Shown here: piece after piece, positions 5,364-5,948 of the stretch | Numbering within the stretch: position 1 is the stretch's first letter | Layout: each line of letters opens with the position of its first letter | Origin: Candidatus Arcticimaribacter sp. | Lineage (GTDB): Bacteria; Bacteroidota; Bacteroidia; Flavobacteriales; Flavobacteriaceae | Assembly (NCBI GenBank): GCA_011526275.1 | Contig: WTJP01000068.1 | Span: 1 to 5,948 of the forward strand | Length of the DNA stretch: 5,948 nt | Reading direction: 5' to 3' | The notes under the pieces: model-generated | The model's database searches: none | The model's input: only the letters and a program-made list of their open reading frames with translations | What the model was told of the DNA's origin: nothing | Translations under genes and position numbers: made by a program

Positions 5364-5795
5364 ATGAAGTTTTCTATTGGAAACGACCACGCAGGTGTAG
5401 AATACAAAGAAGCAATTGTAGCTTATTTAGAAGCGCAAGGTCACCAAGTTTTTAATCACGGGACCGACTCCCCCGCCAGTGTAGATTATCCAGACTTCAT
5501 CCACCCAGTTGCTGAAGATGTATCGGAAGCGAAAGTGGATTTAGGCATCATTATCTGTGGAAGTGGAAACGGAGCTGCCATGACGGCCAACAAACACCAA
5601 AAGGTGCGCGCCGCTTTGTGTTGGAACAAAGAAATTGTCGCTTTGGCTCGTGAACACAACAATGCCAATGTGTTGAGTTTACCTGCACGTTTTATTTCTA
5701 TCCCGCAAGCCATCGCCATGGTGGATACTTATATCAATACTGCTTTTGAAGGAGGACGTCATCAGGGAAGAATTGATAAAATGCCCTGTATGTAA
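5364..5795 (+). CDS. rpiB: Ribose-5-phosphate isomerase B (RpiB/LacAB family)
   Basis: Cytoplasmic isomerase that interconverts ribose 5-phosphate and ribulose 5-phosphate in the non-oxidative pentose phosphate pathway. At 143 residues it is full length. Signatures by position are NDHAG (7-11, with Asp8 and His9), DYPD (41-44), and ICGSGNGAAMTANK (64-77) with the catalytic-type Cys65. HNNANVLSLPAR (98-109) contains His98, and Arg132 and Arg136 in GGRHQGRID are the phosphate-binding arginines. These line up with E. coli RpiB Cys66, His99, Arg133 and Arg137. The glycine loop is CGSGNG where E. coli-type enzymes have CGTGIG; I recall the former as common in Bacteroidota. The family also acts on allose 6-phosphate and on galactose 6-phosphate (LacAB), so substrate preference is inferred from context. 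The stop overlaps the next start (TAATG), indicating translational coupling. Confidence 0.94.
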   Translation: MKFSIGNDHAGVEYKEAIVAYLEAQGHQVFNHGTDSPASVDYPDFIHPVAEDVSEAKVDLGIIICGSGNGAAMTANKHQKVRAALCWNKEIVALAREHNNANVLSLPARFISIPQAIAMVDTYINTAFEGGRHQGRIDKMPCM

Positions 5796-5948
5796 TGCTT
5801 GTCTTTAAAACAAAAACCTTTGACGAGTTAAGTCTTCAAGAATTGTATGCAATTTTGGCGCTTCGCGCCGAGGTTTTTGTAGTCGAGCAAAATTGCCCTT
5901 ATCAAGATGTCGATGGAAAAGACGAAAAAGGACTCCACCTGTTGGGAA
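5795..5948 (+). CDS. elaA: ElaA-type GNAT N-acetyltransferase, cut off by window edge
   Basis: The visible 51 residues start MLVFKTKTFDELSLQELYAI and continue LALRAEVFVVEQNCPYQDVDGKDEKGLHLLG. The run of LYA..LRxxVFVVEQNCPYQDVDGxD is nearly the same as the N-terminus of E. coli ElaA, a small GNAT-fold protein of unknown substrate. The acetyl-CoA binding motif lies beyond the window and cannot be checked. The ATG at 5795 shares its A with the rpiB stop TAA, so the two are very probably one operon with coupled translation. The specific ElaA assignment is well supported by the N-terminus; the physiological role is unknown. Confidence 0.85.
   Translation, partial: MLVFKTKTFDELSLQELYAILALRAEVFVVEQNCPYQDVDGKDEKGLHLLG

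Noticed and set aside
5255..5455. 66-codon open frame on the plus strand beginning before rpiB
   Set aside because: It runs out of frame through the first 92 bases of rpiB, has no recognisable domain, and its upstream half lies in the repeat-rich gap; rpiB has clear family motifs in the other frame.

Overview
The window looks like a chromosomal housekeeping segment from a Bacteroidota bacterium, most likely a member of Flavobacteriales. The evidence is a moderately AT-rich composition, start codons without Shine-Dalgarno sequences, several TAnnTTTG-type minus-7 promoter elements, a secreted head-GIN (DUF2807) protein with a short signal peptide ending in SAQ, and protein sequences of the Bacteroidota flavour. 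The species cannot be named from this sequence alone. I see no phage genes, insertion sequence, CRISPR array or toxin-antitoxin pair.

Layout, left to right. Positions 1-1405 (minus) hold the first 468 residues of glutaminyl-tRNA synthetase (glnS), cut by the window edge. An 85-base divergent promoter region separates it from folB (dihydroneopterin aldolase, plus), which is followed 29 bases later by tRNA-Cys(GCA) and a strong intrinsic terminator. Running towards that terminator is a minus-strand pair: rnr (RNase R, 724 aa), then 27 bases downstream a 225-aa exported DUF2807 protein. Upstream of rnr is a 503-base AT-rich region without genes (4861-5363). Beyond it, on the plus strand, lie rpiB (sugar-phosphate isomerase) and the start of an ElaA-type GNAT acetyltransferase, which overlap by one base and are probably co-transcribed.

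The genes serve translation (glnS, tRNA-Cys), RNA turnover (rnr), folate synthesis (folB) and the pentose phosphate pathway (rpiB). They look like ordinary core-genome neighbours, not one dedicated system.

The most interesting part is the 503-base gap. It carries seven sequences within one mismatch of the DnaA box TTATNCACA, one of them exact. Five share the core TATTCAC, in both orientations, beside a very AT-rich and nearly G-free tract. The flanking genes diverge from it. I read it as a candidate chromosomal replication origin; this is an inference from motifs, not proven. A second pattern is a TAnnTTT(G/A) element 14-16 bases before the start codons of four genes, with a perfect copy just before the tRNA. 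This suggests that very short 5' leaders are common here.
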